A DNA stretch of 64,000 nt, from contig OZ059898.1 in assembly GCA_964057225.1 (NCBI GenBank), positions 18,143,267 through 18,207,266 on the forward strand, written 5' to 3'. A model generated the notes under the pieces. The model was not told where the DNA came from, made no database searches, and was given only the letters and a program-made list of their open reading frames with translations. Shown here piece by piece: positions 36,832-52,275 of this stretch. The stretch is from Auanema rhodensis (Eukaryota > Nematoda > Chromadorea > Rhabditida > Rhabditidae). The position numbers were made by a program, and so were the translations under genes. The stretch's first letter is position 1, and each line of letters begins with the position of its first letter.

Positions 36832-38937
36832 AAAAAAGAAATCTAAAAACATCTACTTTTTGCTAAATTATTTTGAAATTTTTCGAAAAAATTTTTGTCA
36901 AAATGTTTTTGGAAGCAATGTTGAGTGTACATGGAAACTCAACATACACTAATGCATCATTTTTCAAACGATCATAACTAATTTTTGTATTAAGCGTTTC
37001 TCAATGTAGTATAGTGCATTCGATGCGGATTTTTAAGCTGCGTCGATCTGTGTTATCAGATTTGCGCTAGCTTAAAAATGCACCGAGATATCAACTGATA
37101 TAAGTTCACACTTATTTCCTCGATTTTCACCCTGAAGAATTAATTTTTTCGTTGAATAACATTGTCCATCGTCTTTGCCTTGAAAAAAGGAATCTAAAAA
37201 CATCTTCTTTTTGCTAAATTATCTTGAAATTTTTTGAAAAAATTTTTGTCAAAATGTTTTTGGAAGCAATGTTGAGTGTACATGGAAACTCAACATACAC
37301 TAATGCATCATTTTTCAAACGATCATAACTAATTTTTGTATAAAGCGTTTTTCAATGTAGTATAGTGCATTCGATGCGGATTTTTAAGCTGCGTCGATCT
37401 GTGTTATCAGATTTGCGCTAGCTTAAAAATGCACCGAGATATCAACTGATATAAGTTCACACTTATTTCCTCGATTTTCACCCTGAAGAATTAATTTTTT
37501 CGTTGAATAACATTGTCCATCGTCTTTGCCTTGAAAAAAGGAATCTAAAAACATCTACTTTTTGCTAAATTATTTTGAAATTTTTTGAAAACATTTTTGT
37601 CAAAATGTTTTTGGAAGCAATGTTGAGTGTACATGGAAACTCAACATACACTAATGCATCATTTTTCAAACGATCATAACTAATTTTTGTATAAAGCGTT
37701 TCTCAATGTAGTATAGTGCATTCGATGCGGATTTTTAAGCTGCGTCGATCTGTGTTATCAGATTTGCGCTAGCTTAAAAATGCACCGAGATATCAACTGA
37801 TATAAGTTCACACTTATTTCCTCGATTTTCACCCTGAAGAATTAATTTTTTCGTTGAATAACATTGTCCATCGTCTTTGCCTTGAAAAAAGGAATCTAAA
37901 AACATCTTCTTTTTGCTAAATTATTTTGAAATTTTTTGAAAAAATTTTTGTCAAAATGTTTTTGGAAGCAATGTTGAGTGTACATGGAAACTCAACATAC
38001 ACTAATGCATCATTTTTCAAACGATCATAACTAATTTTTGTATAAAGCGTTTCTCAATGTAGTATAGTGCATTCGATGCGGATTTTTAAGCTGCGTCGAT
38101 CTGTATTATCAGATTTGCGCTAGCTTAAAAATGCACCGAGATATCAACTGATATAAGTTCACACTTATATCCTCGATTTTCACCCTGAAGAATTAATTTT
38201 TTTGTTGAATAACATTGTCCATCGTCTTTGCCTTGAAAAAAGGAATCTAAAAACATTTACATTTTGCTAAATTATTTTGAAATTTTTTGAAAAAATTTTT
38301 GTCAAAATGTTTTTGGAAGCAATGTTGAGTGTACATGGAAACTCAACATACACTAATGCATCATTTTTCAAACGATCATAACTAATTTTTGTATAAAGCG
38401 TTTCTCAATGTAGTATAGTGCATTCGATGCGGATTTTTAAGCTGCGTCGATCTGTGTTATCAGATTTGCGCTAGCTTAAAAATGCACCGAGATATCAACT
38501 GATATAAGTTCACACTTATATCCTCGATTTTCACCCTGAAGAATTAATTTTTTTGTTGAATAACATTGTCCATCGTCTTTGCCTTGAAAAAAGGAATCTA
38601 AAAACATTTACATTTTGCTAAATTATTTTGAAATTTTTTGAAAAAATTTTTGTCAAAATGTTTTTGGAAGCAATGTTGAGTGTACATGGAAACTCAACAT
38701 ACACTAATGCATCATTTTTCAAACGATCATAACTAATTTTTGTATTAAGCGTTTCTCAATGTAGTCAAGTGCATTCGATGCGGATTTTTAAGCTGCGTCG
38801 ATCTGTGTTATCAGATTTGCGCTAGCTTAAAAATGCACCGAGATATCAACTGATATAAGTTCACACTTATATCCTCGATTTTCACCCTGAAGAATTAATT
38901 TTTTCGTTGAAAAACATTGTCCATCGTGTTTGCCTTG
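36832..38937 (+). repeat. Seven-monomer higher-order unit, first copy (six monomers matched)
   Basis: Order: GAAATC/ATTAAG copy, TTATCTTG copy, generic copy, GTATT copy, TTTACATT copy, TTTACATT copy with TCAAG. The order recurs at exactly +2457 (seven monomers). The only difference noticed is GAAAACATTTTT near 37589 in the third monomer. Confidence 0.82.
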
Positions 38938-39288
38938 AAAAAAGAAATCTAAAAACATCTACTTTTTGCTAAATTATTTTGAAATTTTTCGAAAAAATTT
39001 TTGTCAAAATGTTTTTGGAAGCAATGTTGAGTGTACATGGAAACTCAACATACACTAATGCATCATTTTTCAAACGATCATAACTAATTTTTGTATGAAG
39101 CGTTTTTCAATGTAGTATAGTGCATTCGATGCGGATTTTTAAGCTGCGTCGATCTGTGTTATCAGATTTGCGCTAGCTTAAAAATGCACCGAGATATCAA
39201 CTGATATAAGTTCACACTTATATCCTCGATTTTCACCCTGAAGAATTAATTTTTTCGTTGAAAAACATTGTCCATCGTGTTTGCCTTG

Positions 39289-41394
39289 AAAAAAGAAATC
39301 TAAAAACATCTACTTTTTGCTAAATTATTTTGAAATTTTTCGAAAAAATTTTTGTCAAAATGTTTTTGGAAGCAATGTTGAGTGTACATGGAAACTCAAC
39401 ATACACTAATGCATCATTTTTCAAACGATCATAACTAATTTTTGTATTAAGCGTTTCTCAATGTAGTATAGTGCATTCGATGCGGATTTTTAAGCTGCGT
39501 CGATCTGTGTTATCAGATTTGCGCTAGCTTAAAAATGCACCGAGATATCAACTGATATAAGTTCACACTTATTTCCTCGATTTTCACCCTGAAGAATTAA
39601 TTTTTTCGTTGAATAACATTGTCCATCGTCTTTGCCTTGAAAAAAGGAATCTAAAAACATCTTCTTTTTGCTAAATTATCTTGAAATTTTTTGAAAAAAT
39701 TTTTGTCAAAATGTTTTTGGAAGCAATGTTGAGTGTACATGGAAACTCAACATACACTAATGCATCATTTTTCAAACGATCATAACTAATTTTTGTATAA
39801 AGCGTTTTTCAATGTAGTATAGTGCATTCGATGCGGATTTTTAAGCTGCGTCGATCTGTGTTATCAGATTTGCGCTAGCTTAAAAATGCACCGAGATATC
39901 AACTGATATAAGTTCACACTTATTTCCTCGATTTTCACCCTGAAGAATTAATTTTTTCGTTGAATAACATTGTCCATCGTCTTTGCCTTGAAAAAAGGAA
40001 TCTAAAAACATCTACTTTTTGCTAAATTATTTTGAAATTTTTTGAAAAAATTTTTGTCAAAATGTTTTTGGAAGCAATGTTGAGTGTACATGGAAACTCA
40101 ACATACACTAATGCATCATTTTTCAAACGATCATAACTAATTTTTGTATAAAGCGTTTCTCAATGTAGTATAGTGCATTCGATGCGGATTTTTAAGCTGC
40201 GTCGATCTGTGTTATCAGATTTGCGCTAGCTTAAAAATGCACCGAGATATCAACTGATATAAGTTCACACTTATTTCCTCGATTTTCACCCTGAAGAATT
40301 AATTTTTTCGTTGAATAACATTGTCCATCGTCTTTGCCTTGAAAAAAGGAATCTAAAAACATCTTCTTTTTGCTAAATTATTTTGAAATTTTTTGAAAAA
40401 ATTTTTGTCAAAATGTTTTTGGAAGCAATGTTGAGTGTACATGGAAACTCAACATACACTAATGCATCATTTTTCAAACGATCATAACTAATTTTTGTAT
40501 AAAGCGTTTCTCAATGTAGTATAGTGCATTCGATGCGGATTTTTAAGCTGCGTCGATCTGTATTATCAGATTTGCGCTAGCTTAAAAATGCACCGAGATA
40601 TCAACTGATATAAGTTCACACTTATATCCTCGATTTTCACCCTGAAGAATTAATTTTTTTGTTGAATAACATTGTCCATCGTCTTTGCCTTGAAAAAAGG
40701 AATCTAAAAACATTTACATTTTGCTAAATTATTTTGAAATTTTTTGAAAAAATTTTTGTCAAAATGTTTTTGGAAGCAATGTTGAGTGTACATGGAAACT
40801 CAACATACACTAATGCATCATTTTTCAAACGATCATAACTAATTTTTGTATAAAGCGTTTCTCAATGTAGTATAGTGCATTCGATGCGGATTTTTAAGCT
40901 GCGTCGATCTGTGTTATCAGATTTGCGCTAGCTTAAAAATGCACCGAGATATCAACTGATATAAGTTCACACTTATATCCTCGATTTTCACCCTGAAGAA
41001 TTAATTTTTTTGTTGAATAACATTGTCCATCGTCTTTGCCTTGAAAAAAGGAATCTAAAAACATTTACATTTTGCTAAATTATTTTGAAATTTTTTGAAA
41101 AAATTTTTGTCAAAATGTTTTTGGAAGCAATGTTGAGTGTACATGGAAACTCAACATACACTAATGCATCATTTTTCAAACGATCATAACTAATTTTTGT
41201 ATTAAGCGTTTCTCAATGTAGTCAAGTGCATTCGATGCGGATTTTTAAGCTGCGTCGATCTGTGTTATCAGATTTGCGCTAGCTTAAAAATGCACCGAGA
41301 TATCAACTGATATAAGTTCACACTTATATCCTCGATTTTCACCCTGAAGAATTAATTTTTTCGTTGAAAAACATTGTCCATCGTGTTTGCCTTG
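39289..41394 (+). repeat. Seven-monomer higher-order unit, second copy
   Basis: Partner of 36832-38937. The seventh monomer, at 38938, is an ATGAAG copy. A partial third unit follows: GTATT/GAAATC copy at 41395, ATGAAG copy at 41746, ATTAAG copy at 42097 and TTATCTTG copy at 42448. A related order with the TCAAG, GTATT, ATGAAG and ATTAAG copies is found at 47362-48765. Confidence 0.8.
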
Positions 41395-43149
41395 AAAAAA
41401 GAAATCTAAAAACATCTACTTTTTGCTAAATTATTTTGAAATTTTTCGAAAAAATTTTTGTCAAAATGTTTTTGGAAGCAATGTTGAGTGTACATGGAAA
41501 CTCAACATACACTAATGCATCATTTTTCAAACGATCATAACTAATTTTTGTATAAAGCGTTTCTCAATGTAGTATAGTGCATTCGATGCGGATTTTTAAG
41601 CTGCGTCGATCTGTATTATCAGATTTGCGCTAGCTTAAAAATGCACCGAGATATCAACTGATATAAGTTCACACTTATATCCTCGATTTTCACCCTGAAG
41701 AATTAATTTTTTCGTTGAAAAACATTGTCCATCGTGTTTGCCTTGAAAAAAGAAATCTAAAAACATCTACTTTTTGCTAAATTATTTTGAAATTTTTCGA
41801 AAAAATTTTTGTCAAAATGTTTTTGGAAGCAATGTTGAGTGTACATGGAAACTCAACATACACTAATGCATCATTTTTCAAACGATCATAACTAATTTTT
41901 GTATGAAGCGTTTTTCAATGTAGTATAGTGCATTCGATGCGGATTTTTAAGCTGCGTCGATCTGTGTTATCAGATTTGCGCTAGCTTAAAAATGCACCGA
42001 GATATCAACTGATATAAGTTCACACTTATATCCTCGATTTTCACCCTGAAGAATTAATTTTTTCGTTGAAAAACATTGTCCATCGTGTTTGCCTTGAAAA
42101 AAGAAATCTAAAAACATCTACTTTTTGCTAAATTATTTTGAAATTTTTCGAAAAAATTTTTGTCAAAATGTTTTTGGAAGCAATGTTGAGTGTACATGGA
42201 AACTCAACATACACTAATGCATCATTTTTCAAACGATCATAACTAATTTTTGTATTAAGCGTTTCTCAATGTAGTATAGTGCATTCGATGCGGATTTTTA
42301 AGCTGCGTCGATCTGTGTTATCAGATTTGCGCTAGCTTAAAAATGCACCGAGATATCAACTGATATAAGTTCACACTTATTTCCTCGATTTTCACCCTGA
42401 AGAATTAATTTTTTCGTTGAATAACATTGTCCATCGTCTTTGCCTTGAAAAAAGGAATCTAAAAACATCTTCTTTTTGCTAAATTATCTTGAAATTTTTT
42501 GAAAAAATTTTTGTCAAAATGTTTTTGGAAGCAATGTTGAGTGTACATGGAAACTCAACATACACTAATGCATCATTTTTCAAACGATCATAACTAATTT
42601 TTGTATAAAGCGTTTTTCAATGTAGTATAGTGCATTCGATGCGGATTTTTAAGCTGCGTCGATCTGTGTTATCAGATTTGCGCTAGCTTAAAAATGCACC
42701 GAGATATCAACTGATATAAGTTCACACTTATTTCCTCGATTTTCACCCTGAAGAATTAATTTTTTCGTTGAATAACATTGTCCATCGTCTTTGCCTTGAA
42801 AAAAGGAATCTAAAAACATCTACTTTTTGCTAAATTATTTTGAAATTTTTTGAAAAAATTTTTGTCAAAATGTTTTTGGAAGCAATGTTGAGTGTACATG
42901 GAAACTCAACATACACTAATGCATCATTTTTCAAACGATCATAACTAATTTTTGTATAAAGCGTTTCTCAATGTAGTATAGTGCATTCGATGCGGATTTT
43001 TAAGCTGCGTCGATCTGTGTTATCAGATTTGCGCTAGCTTAAAAATGCACCGAGATATCAACTGATATAAGTTCACACTTATTTCCTCGATTTTCACCCT
43101 GAAGAATTAATTTTTTCGTTGAAAAACATTGTCCATCGTGTTTGCCTTG

Positions 43150-46100
43150 AAAAAAGAAATCTAAAAACATCTACTTTTTGCTAAATTATTTTGAAATTTT
43201 TCGAAAAAATTTTTGTCAAAATGTTTTTGGAAGCAATGTTGAGTGTACATGGAAACTCAACATACACTAATGCATCATTTTTCAAACGATCATAACTAAT
43301 TTTTGTATTAAGCGTTTCTCAATGTAGTATAGTGCATTCGATGCGGATTTTTAAGCTGCGTCGATCTGTGTTATCAGATTTGCGCTAGCTTAAAAATGCA
43401 CCGAGATATCAACTGATATAAGTTCACACTTATTTCCTCGATTTTCACCCTGAAGAATTAATTTTTTCGTTGAATAACATTGTCCATCGTCTTTGCCTTG
43501 AAAAAAGGAATCTAAAAACATCTTCTTTTTGCTAAATTATCTTGAAATTTTTTGAAAAAATTTTTGTCAAAATGTTTTTGGAAGCAATGTTGAGTGTACA
43601 TGGAAACTCAACATACACTAATGCATCATTTTTCAAACGATCATAACTAATTTTTGTATAAAGCGTTTTTCAATGTAGTATAGTGCATTCGATGCGGATT
43701 TTTAAGCTGCGTCGATCTGTGTTATCAGATTTGCGCTAGCTTAAAAATGCACCGAGATATCAACTGATATAAGTTCACACTTATTTCCTCGATTTTCACC
43801 CTGAAGAATTAATTTTTTCGTTGAATAACATTGTCCATCGTCTTTGCCTTGAAAAAAGGAATCTAAAAACATCTACTTTTTGCTAAATTATTTTGAAATT
43901 TTTTGAAAAAATTTTTGTCAAAATGTTTTTGGAAGCAATGTTGAGTGTACATGGAAACTCAACATACAGTAATGCATCATTTTTCAAACGATCATAACTA
44001 ATTTTTGTATAAAGCGTTTCTCAATGTAGTATAGTGCATTCGATGCGGATTTTTAAGCTGCGTCGATCTGTGTTATCAGATTTGCGCTAGCTTAAAAATG
44101 CACCGAGATATCAACTGATATAAGTTCACACTTATTTCCTCGATTTTCACCCTGAAGAATTAATTTTTTCGTTGAATAACATTGTCCATCGTCTTTGCCT
44201 TGAAAAAAGGAATCTAAAAACATCTTCTTTTTGCTAAATTATTTTGAAATTTTTTGAAAAAATTTTTGTCAAAATGTTTTTGGAAGCAATGTTGAGTGTA
44301 CATGGAAACTCAACATACACTAATGCATCATTTTTCAAACGATCATAACTAATTTTTGTATAAAGCGTTTCTCAATGTAGTATAGTGCATTCGATGCGGA
44401 TTTTTAAGCTGCGTCGATCTGTATTATCAGATTTGCGCTAGCTTAAAAATGCACCGAGATATCAACTGATATAAGTTCACACTTATATCCTCGATTTTCA
44501 CCCTGAAGAATTAATTTTTTTGTTGAATAACATTGTCCATCGTCTTTGCCTTGAAAAAAGGAATCTAAAAACATTTACATTTTGCTAAATTATTTTGAAA
44601 TTTTTTGAAAAAATTTTTGTCAAAATGTTTTTGGAAGCAATGTTGAGTGTACATGGAAACTCAACATACACTAATGCATCATTTTTCAAACGATCATAAC
44701 TAATTTTTGTATAAAGCGTTTCTCAATGTAGTATAGTGCATTCGATGCGGATTTTTAAGCTGCGTCGATCTGTGTTATCAGATTTGCGCTAGCTTAAAAA
44801 TGCACCGAGATATCAACTGATATAAGTTCACACTTATATCCTCGATTTTCACCCTGAAGAATTAATTTTTTTGTTGAATAACATTGTCCATCGTCTTTGC
44901 CTTGAAAAAAGGAATCTAAAAACATTTACATTTTGCTAAATTATTTTGAAATTTTTTGAAAAAATTTTTGTCAAAATGTTTTTGGAAGCAATGTTGAGTG
45001 TACATGGAAACTCAACATACACTAATGCATCATTTTTCAAACGATCATAACTAATTTTTGTATAAAGCGTTTCTCAATGTAGTATAGTGCATTCGATGCG
45101 GATTTTTAAGCTGCGTCGATCTGTGTTATCAGATTTGCGCTAGCTTAAAAATGCACCGAGATATCAACTGATATAAGTTCACACTTATATCCTCGATTTT
45201 CACCCTGAAGAATTAATTTTTTCGTTGAAAAACATTTTCCATCGTGTTTGCTTTGAAAAAAGGAATCTAAAAACATCTACTTTTTGCTAAATTATTTTGA
45301 AATTTTTTGAAAAAATTTTTGTCAAAATGTTTTTGGAAGCAATGTTGAGTGTACATGGAAACTCAACATACACTAATGCATCATTTTTCAAACGATCATA
45401 ACTAATTTTTGTATAAAGCGTTTCTCAATGTAGTATAGTGCATTCGATGCGGATTTTTAAGCTGCGTCGATCTGTGTTATCAGATTTGCGCTAGCTTAAA
45501 AATGCACCGAGATATCAACTGATATAAGTTCACACTTATATCCTCGATTTTCACCCTGAAGAATTAATTTTTTTGTTGAATAACATTGTCCATCGTCTTT
45601 GCCTTGAAAAAAGGAATCTAAAAACATCTACTTTTTGCTAAATTATTTTGAAATTTTTCGAAAAAATTTTTGTCAAAATGTTTTTGGAAGCAATGTTGAG
45701 TGTACATGGAAACTCAACATACACTAATGCATCATTTTTCAAACGATCATAACTAATTTTTGTATTAAGCGTTTCTCAATGTAGTATAGTGCATTCGATG
45801 CGGATTTTTAAGCTGCGTCGATCTGTATTATCAGATTTGCGCTAGCTTAAAAATGCACCGAGATATCAACTGATATAAGTTCACACTTATATCCTCGATT
45901 TTCACCCTGAAGAATTAATTTTTTTGTTGAATAACATTGTCCATCGTCTTTGCCTTGAAAAAAGGAATCTAAAAACATCTACTTTTTGCTAAATTATTTT
46001 GAAATTTTTTGAAAAAATTTTTGTCAAAATGTTTTTGGAAGCAATGTTGAGTGTACATGGAAACTCAACATACACTAATGCATCATTTTTCAAACGATCA

Positions 46101-46659
46101 TAACTAATTTTTGTATAAAGCGTTTTTCAATGTAGTCAAGTGCATTCGATGCGGATTTTTAAGCTGCGTCGATCTGTGTTATCAGATTTGCGCTAGCTTA
46201 AAAATGCACCGAGATATCAACTGATATAAGTTCACACTTATATCCTCGATTTTCACCCTGAAGAATTAATTTTTTCGTTGAAAAACATTGTCCATCGTGT
46301 TTGCCTTGAAAAAAGAAATCTAAAAACATCTACTTTTTGCTAAATTATTTTGAAATTTTTCGAAAAAATTTTTGTCAAAATGTTTTTGGAAGCAATGTTG
46401 AGTGTACATGGAAACTCAACATACATTAATGCATCATTTTTCAAACGATCATAACTAATTTTTGTATTAAGCGTTTCTCAATGTAGTATAGTGCATTCGA
46501 TGCGGATTTTTAAGCTGCGTCGATCTGTGTTATCAGATTTGCGCTAGCTTAAAAATGCACCGAGATATCAACTGATATAAGTTCACACTTATTTCCTCGA
46601 TTTTCACCCTGAAGAATTAATTTTTTCGTTGAAAAACATTGTCCATCGTGTTTGCCTTG
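43150..46659 (+). repeat. Ten-monomer segment duplicated at 50521
   Basis: Ten successive monomer types match those from 50521 to 54030 at an offset of 7371 (21 monomers). The differences noticed in 3.5 kb are ACAGTA near 43969, ACATTA near 46425 and GCGGAT against GCAGAT. The unit runs from a GAAATC copy through TTATCTTG, generic, GTATT, two TTTACATT copies, a GCTTTG-start copy, a GTATT copy, a TCAAG copy and a GAAATC copy. Confidence 0.85.
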
Positions 46660-48063
46660 AAAAAAGAAATCTAAAAACATCTACTTTTTGCTAAATTATT
46701 TTGAAATTTTTCGAAAAAATTTTTGTCAAAATGTTTTTGGAAGCAATGTTGAGTGTACATGGAAACTCAACATACACTAATGCATCATTTTTCAAACGAT
46801 CATAACTAATTTTTGTATTGAGCGTTTCTCAATGTAGTATAGTGCATTCGATGCGGATTTTTAAGCTGCGTCGATCTGTGTTATCAGATTTGCGCTAGCT
46901 TAAAAATGCACCGAGATATCAACTGATATAAGTTCACACTTATTTCCTCGATTTTCACCCCGAAGAATTAATTTTTTCGTTGAATAACATTGTCCATCGT
47001 CTTTGCCTTGAAAAAAGGAATCTAAAAACATTTACATTTTGCTAAATTATTTTGAAATTTTTTGAAAAAATTTTTGTCAAAATGTTTTTGGAAGCAATGT
47101 TGAGTGTACATGGAAACTCAACATACACTAATGCATCATTTTTCAAACGATCATAACTAATTTTTGTATAAAGCGTTTCTCAATGTAGTATAGTGCATTC
47201 GATGCGGATTTTTAAGCTGCGTCGATCTGTGTTATCAGATTTGCGCTAGCTTAAAAATGCACCGAGATATCAACTGATATAAGTTCACACTTATATCCTC
47301 GATTTTCACCCTGAAGAATTAATTTTTTTGTTGAATAACATTGTCCATCGTCTTTGCCTTGAAAAAAGGAATCTAAAAACATTTACATTTTGCTAAATTA
47401 TTTTGAAATTTTTTGAAAAAATTTTTGTCAAAATGTTTTTGGAAGCAATGTTGAGTGTACATGGAAACTCAACATACACTAATGCATCATTTTTCAAACG
47501 ATCATAACTAATTTTTGTATTAAGCGTTTCTCAATGTAGTCAAGTGCATTCGATGCGGATTTTTAAGCTGCGTCGATCTGTGTTATCAGATTTGCGCTAG
47601 CTTAAAAATGCACCGAGATATCAACTGATATAAGTTCACACTTATATCCTCGATTTTCACCCTGAAGAATTAATTTTTTCGTTGAAAAACATTGTCCATC
47701 GTGTTTGCCTTGAAAAAAGAAATCTAAAAACATCTACTTTTTGCTAAATTATTTTGAAATTTTTCGAAAAAATTTTTGTCAAAATGTTTTTGGAAGCAAT
47801 GTTGAGTGTACATGGAAACTCAACATACACTAATGCATCATTTTTCAAACGATCATAACTAATTTTTGTATAAAGCGTTTCTCAATGTAGTATAGTGCAT
47901 TCGATGCGGATTTTTAAGCTGCGTCGATCTGTATTATCAGATTTGCGCTAGCTTAAAAATGCACCGAGATATCAACTGATATAAGTTCACACTTATATCC
48001 TCGATTTTCACCCTGAAGAATTAATTTTTTCGTTGAAAAACATTGTCCATCGTGTTTGCCTTG

Positions 48064-50169
48064 AAAAAAGAAATCTAAAAACATCTACTTTTTGCTAAAT
48101 TATTTTGAAATTTTTCGAAAAAATTTTTGTCAAAATGTTTTTGGAAGCAATGTTGAGTGTACATGGAAACTCAACATACACTAATGCATCATTTTTCAAA
48201 CGATCATAACTGATTTTTGTATGAAGCGTTTTTCAATGTAGTATAGTGCATTCGATGCGGATTTTTAAGCTGCGTCGATCTGTGTTATCAGATTTGCGCT
48301 AGCTTAAAAATGCACCGAGATATCAACTGATATAAGTTCACACTTATATCCTCGATTTTCACCCTGAAGAATTAATTTTTTCGTTGAAAAACATTGTCCA
48401 TCGTGTTTGCCTTGAAAAAAGAAATCTAAAAACATCTACTTTTTGCTAAATTATTTTGAAATTTTTCGAAAAAATTTTTGTCAAAATGTTTTTGGAAGCA
48501 ATGTTGAGTGTACATGGAAACTCAACATACACTAATGCATCATTTTTCAAACGATCATAACTAATTTTTGTATTAAGCGTTTCTCAATGTAGTATAGTGC
48601 ATTCGATGCGGATTTTTAAGCTGCGTCGATCTGTGTTATCAGATTTGCGCTAGCTTAAAAATGCACCGAGATATCAACTGATATAAGTTCACACTTATTT
48701 CCTCGATTTTCACCCTGAAGAATTAATTTTTTCGTTGAATAACATTGTCCATCGTCTTTGCCTTGAAAAAAGGAATCTAAAAACATCTTCTTTTTGCTAA
48801 ATTATCTTGAAATTTTTTGAAAAAATTTTTGTCAAAATGTTTTTGGAAGCAATGTTGAGTGTACATGGAAACTCAACATACACTAATGCATCATTTTTCA
48901 AACGATCATAACTAATTTTTGTATAAAGCGTTTTTCAATGTAGTATAGTGCATTCGATGCGGATTTTTAAGCTGCGTCGATCTGTGTTATCAGATTTGCG
49001 CTAGCTTAAAAATGCACCGAGATATCAACTGATATAAGTTCACACTTATTTCCTCGATTTTCACCCTGAAGAATTAATTTTTTCGTTGAATAACATTGTC
49101 CATCGTCTTTGCCTTGAAAAAAGGAATCTAAAAACATCTACTTTTTGCTAAATTATTTTGAAATTTTTTGAAAAAATTTTTGTCAAAATGTTTTTGGAAG
49201 CAATGTTGAGTGTACATGGAAACTCAACATACACTAATGCATCATTTTTCAAACGATCATAACTAATTTTTGTATAAAGCGTTTCTCAATGTAGTATAGT
49301 GCATTCGATGCGGATTTTTAAGCTGCGTCGATCTGTGTTATCAGATTTGCGCTAGCTTAAAAATGCACCGAGATATCAACTGATATAAGTTCACACTTAT
49401 TTCCTCGATTTTCACCCTGAAGAATTAATTTTTTCGTTGAATAACATTGTCCATCGTCTTTGCCTTGAAAAAAGGAATCTAAAAACATCTTCTTTTTGCT
49501 AAATTATTTTGAAATTTTTTGAAAAAATTTTTGTCAAAATGTTTTTGGAAGCAATGTTGAGTGTACATGGAAACTCAACATACACTAATGCATCATTTTT
49601 CAAACGATCATAACTAATTTTTGTATAAAGCGTTTCTCAATGTAGTATAGTGCATTCGATGCGGATTTTTAAGCTGCGTCGATCTGTATTATCAGATTTG
49701 CGCTAGCTTAAAAATGCACCGAGATATCAACTGATATAAGTTCACACTTATATCCTCGATTTTCACCCTGAAGAATTAATTTTTTTGTTGAATAACATTG
49801 TCCATCGTCTTTGCCTTGAAAAAAGGAATCTAAAAACATTTACATTTTGCTAAATTATTTTGAAATTTTTTGAAAAAATTTTTGTCAAAATGTTTTTGGA
49901 AGCAATGTTGAGTGTACATGGAAACTCAACATACACTAATGCATCATTTTTCAAACGATCATAACTAATTTTTGTATAAAGCGTTTCTCAATGTAGTATA
50001 GTGCATTCGATGCGGATTTTTAAGCTGCGTCGATCTGTGTTATCAGATTTGCGCTAGCTTAAAAATGCACCGAGATATCAACTGATATAAGTTCACACTT
50101 ATATCCTCGATTTTCACCCTGAAGAATTAATTTTTTCGTTGAAAAACATTGTCCATCGTGTTTGCCTTG
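48064..50169 (+). repeat. Six-monomer higher-order unit, first copy
   Basis: Order: ATGAAG copy, ATTAAG/GAAATC copy, TTATCTTG copy, generic copy, GTATT copy, TTTACATT copy. The next six monomers, from 50170, repeat it. Both first monomers share a rare AACTGATTTTT, seen elsewhere only at 7144. Confidence 0.8.
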
Positions 50170-52275
50170 AAAAAAGAAATCTAAAAACATCTACTTTTTG
50201 CTAAATTATTTTGAAATTTTTCGAAAAAATTTTTGTCAAAATGTTTTTGGAAGCAATGTTGAGTGTACATGGAAACTCAACATACACTAATGCATCATTT
50301 TTCAAACGATCATAACTGATTTTTGTATGAAGCGTTTTTCAATGTAGTATAGTGCATTCGATGCGGATTTTTAAGCTGCGTCGATCTGTGTTATCAGATT
50401 TGCGCTAGCTTAAAAATGCACCGAGATATCAACTGATATAAGTTCACACTTATATCCTCGATTTTCACCCTGAAGAATTAATTTTTTCGTTGAAAAACAT
50501 TGTCCATCGTGTTTGCCTTGAAAAAAGAAATCTAAAAACATCTACTTTTTGCTAAATTATTTTGAAATTTTTCGAAAAAATTTTTGTCAAAATGTTTTTG
50601 GAAGCAATGTTGAGTGTACATGGAAACTCAACATACACTAATGCATCATTTTTCAAACGATCATAACTAATTTTTGTATTAAGCGTTTCTCAATGTAGTA
50701 TAGTGCATTCGATGCGGATTTTTAAGCTGCGTCGATCTGTGTTATCAGATTTGCGCTAGCTTAAAAATGCACCGAGATATCAACTGATATAAGTTCACAC
50801 TTATTTCCTCGATTTTCACCCTGAAGAATTAATTTTTTCGTTGAATAACATTGTCCATCGTCTTTGCCTTGAAAAAAGGAATCTAAAAACATCTTCTTTT
50901 TGCTAAATTATCTTGAAATTTTTTGAAAAAATTTTTGTCAAAATGTTTTTGGAAGCAATGTTGAGTGTACATGGAAACTCAACATACACTAATGCATCAT
51001 TTTTCAAACGATCATAACTAATTTTTGTATAAAGCGTTTTTCAATGTAGTATAGTGCATTCGATGCGGATTTTTAAGCTGCGTCGATCTGTGTTATCAGA
51101 TTTGCGCTAGCTTAAAAATGCACCGAGATATCAACTGATATAAGTTCACACTTATTTCCTCGATTTTCACCCTGAAGAATTAATTTTTTCGTTGAATAAC
51201 ATTGTCCATCGTCTTTGCCTTGAAAAAAGGAATCTAAAAACATCTACTTTTTGCTAAATTATTTTGAAATTTTTTGAAAAAATTTTTGTCAAAATGTTTT
51301 TGGAAGCAATGTTGAGTGTACATGGAAACTCAACATACACTAATGCATCATTTTTCAAACGATCATAACTAATTTTTGTATAAAGCGTTTCTCAATGTAG
51401 TATAGTGCATTCGATGCGGATTTTTAAGCTGCGTCGATCTGTGTTATCAGATTTGCGCTAGCTTAAAAATGCACCGAGATATCAACTGATATAAGTTCAC
51501 ACTTATTTCCTCGATTTTCACCCTGAAGAATTAATTTTTTCGTTGAATAACATTGTCCATCGTCTTTGCCTTGAAAAAAGGAATCTAAAAACATCTTCTT
51601 TTTGCTAAATTATTTTGAAATTTTTTGAAAAAATTTTTGTCAAAATGTTTTTGGAAGCAATGTTGAGTGTACATGGAAACTCAACATACACTAATGCATC
51701 ATTTTTCAAACGATCATAACTAATTTTTGTATAAAGCGTTTCTCAATGTAGTATAGTGCATTCGATGCGGATTTTTAAGCTGCGTCGATCTGTATTATCA
51801 GATTTGCGCTAGCTTAAAAATGCACCGAGATATCAACTGATATAAGTTCACACTTATATCCTCGATTTTCACCCTGAAGAATTAATTTTTTTGTTGAATA
51901 ACATTGTCCATCGTCTTTGCCTTGAAAAAAGGAATCTAAAAACATTTACATTTTGCTAAATTATTTTGAAATTTTTTGAAAAAATTTTTGTCAAAATGTT
52001 TTTGGAAGCAATGTTGAGTGTACATGGAAACTCAACATACACTAATGCATCATTTTTCAAACGATCATAACTAATTTTTGTATAAAGCGTTTCTCAATGT
52101 AGTATAGTGCATTCGATGCGGATTTTTAAGCTGCGTCGATCTGTGTTATCAGATTTGCGCTAGCTTAAAAATGCACCGAGATATCAACTGATATAAGTTC
52201 ACACTTATATCCTCGATTTTCACCCTGAAGAATTAATTTTTTTGTTGAATAACATTGTCCATCGTCTTTGCCTTG
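50170..52275 (+). repeat. Six-monomer higher-order unit, second copy
   Basis: Tandem partner of 48064-50169 at an offset of 2106. The last monomers differ at their 3' ends: GAAAAACATTG/CGTG in the first and TTTTTTTG/GAATAAC in the second. This places the crossover point in that part. Confidence 0.8.
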